The notes beneath the pieces are model-generated. The model saw nothing but the letters and a program-made list of their open reading frames with translations, did not search any database and was not told where the DNA came from. This document shows positions 63,676 to 64,000 of a stretch of DNA of 64,000 nt, piece after piece (the stretch's first letter is position 1; each line of letters opens with the position of its first letter). Made by a program: the position numbers and the translations under genes. Location of the stretch: contig NZ_JACBYI010000023.1 of NCBI RefSeq assembly GCF_019352175.1, positions 1 to 64,000 of the forward strand, in the 5' to 3' direction. This DNA comes from Paenibacillus sp. S150 (GTDB taxonomy: Bacteria; Bacillota; Bacilli; Paenibacillales; Paenibacillaceae).

Positions 63676-64000
63676 GTGAGAAAACTTAGCCTGTTTAGTG
63701 GCATTGGTGGCATTGATTTAGCAGCTCACTGGGCTGGGATGGAAACTGTAGCTTTTTGCGAAAGAGAGCCGTTCCCGCGCCGGGTACTCGCCCACCACTG
63801 GCCGGGCATACCGATATATGAAGATGTTTGTACTTTAACAAGAGAGGTGCTGGAGCGCGATGGCATCATTGGACCAGATAGAGCAATTGACATTGTTTCC
63901 GCCGGATACCCTTGCCAGCCTGAAAGTTTGGCCGGGCAGCGTAGAGGCACAGAAGATGACCGTTGGCTCTGGCCGTACGTTATCAGACTTATCCGGGAAA
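63676..64000 (+). CDS. C5-cytosine DNA methyltransferase, 5' part
   Basis: GTG 63676 follows AAAGGAAC. Motif I LSLFSGIGGIDLA and the catalytic Cys motif GYPCQPESLAG are visible in the 108 codons before the window ends. The Pro-Cys-Gln step is intact. With the beta-class enzyme at 60178 it makes two different phage methyltransferases. Confidence 0.88.
   Translation, partial: MRKLSLFSGIGGIDLAAHWAGMETVAFCEREPFPRRVLAHHWPGIPIYEDVCTLTREVLERDGIIGPDRAIDIVSAGYPCQPESLAGQRRGTEDDRWLWPYVIRLIRE

Overview
The window reads as chromosome of a Paenibacillus-like, spore-forming Firmicute carrying a large prophage whose right end lies outside the window. The host part (1 to about 9667) shows a Fur-controlled siderophore-binding lipoprotein, a Btr-type AraC regulator, two YjcZ-type spore peptides with sigma-K-like -10 motifs, Sm-like small proteins and strong Shine-Dalgarno sites, all typical of Bacillales. 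Host intergenic spaces hold a family of dispersed hairpin-rich repeats.

The host/prophage junction is marked by the 3' half of a tRNA-Val(GAC) gene at 9667-9708 (minus strand), next to a tyrosine integrase. To its left lie an SOS-boxed small cassette (8376-8788), a copy of one inside the prophage at 40994-41565, and a 51-bp tandem repeat array (8801-9392).

Prophage layout, left to right: integrase and small HTH protein (minus strand); a structured RNA and tRNA-Trp and tRNA-Gly genes; HNH nuclease, terminases, portal, ClpP-like protease, HK97 capsid; head-tail joining genes; major tail protein, a tail chaperone pair with a -1 slippery heptamer, tape measure, tail spike and a pectate-lyase-like fibre; an acyltransferase; holin, M15 endolysin, second holin. 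Then comes an accessory region: a Septu-type PtuA/PtuB defence pair, a small ATP-dependent DNA ligase, an HTH protein whose N-terminus resembles part of Cas8c, a minus-strand gene behind a two-operator promoter, and the second SOS cassette. Next is a complete small agr-like quorum-sensing locus: a kinase-less AgrC-like membrane protein, AgrB, a serine-type AgrD and two stand-alone LytTR regulators. The lysis-lysogeny switch (cleavable CI-type repressor, Cro-like protein, several operators) follows at 45.5-47.1 kb. The early region then carries a MazF-like toxin, SbcC-like ATPase, RecT, a RecE-like nuclease, a replication initiator, a helicase loader, DnaB, a sigma factor, a RuvC-like resolvase, two DNA methyltransferases, a PAPS-reductase-like protein and HNH proteins.

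The strongest candidate for an under-described system is the prophage agr-LytTR locus. The module contains every part of a peptide-lactone signalling circuit except a kinase, and it lies just before the CI/Cro switch, so it could tie lysogeny decisions to phage-encoded cell-cell communication. The Septu pair, the orphan catalytically deficient S24 protein and the Cas8c-like protein add to the picture of a prophage rich in defence and decision genes.
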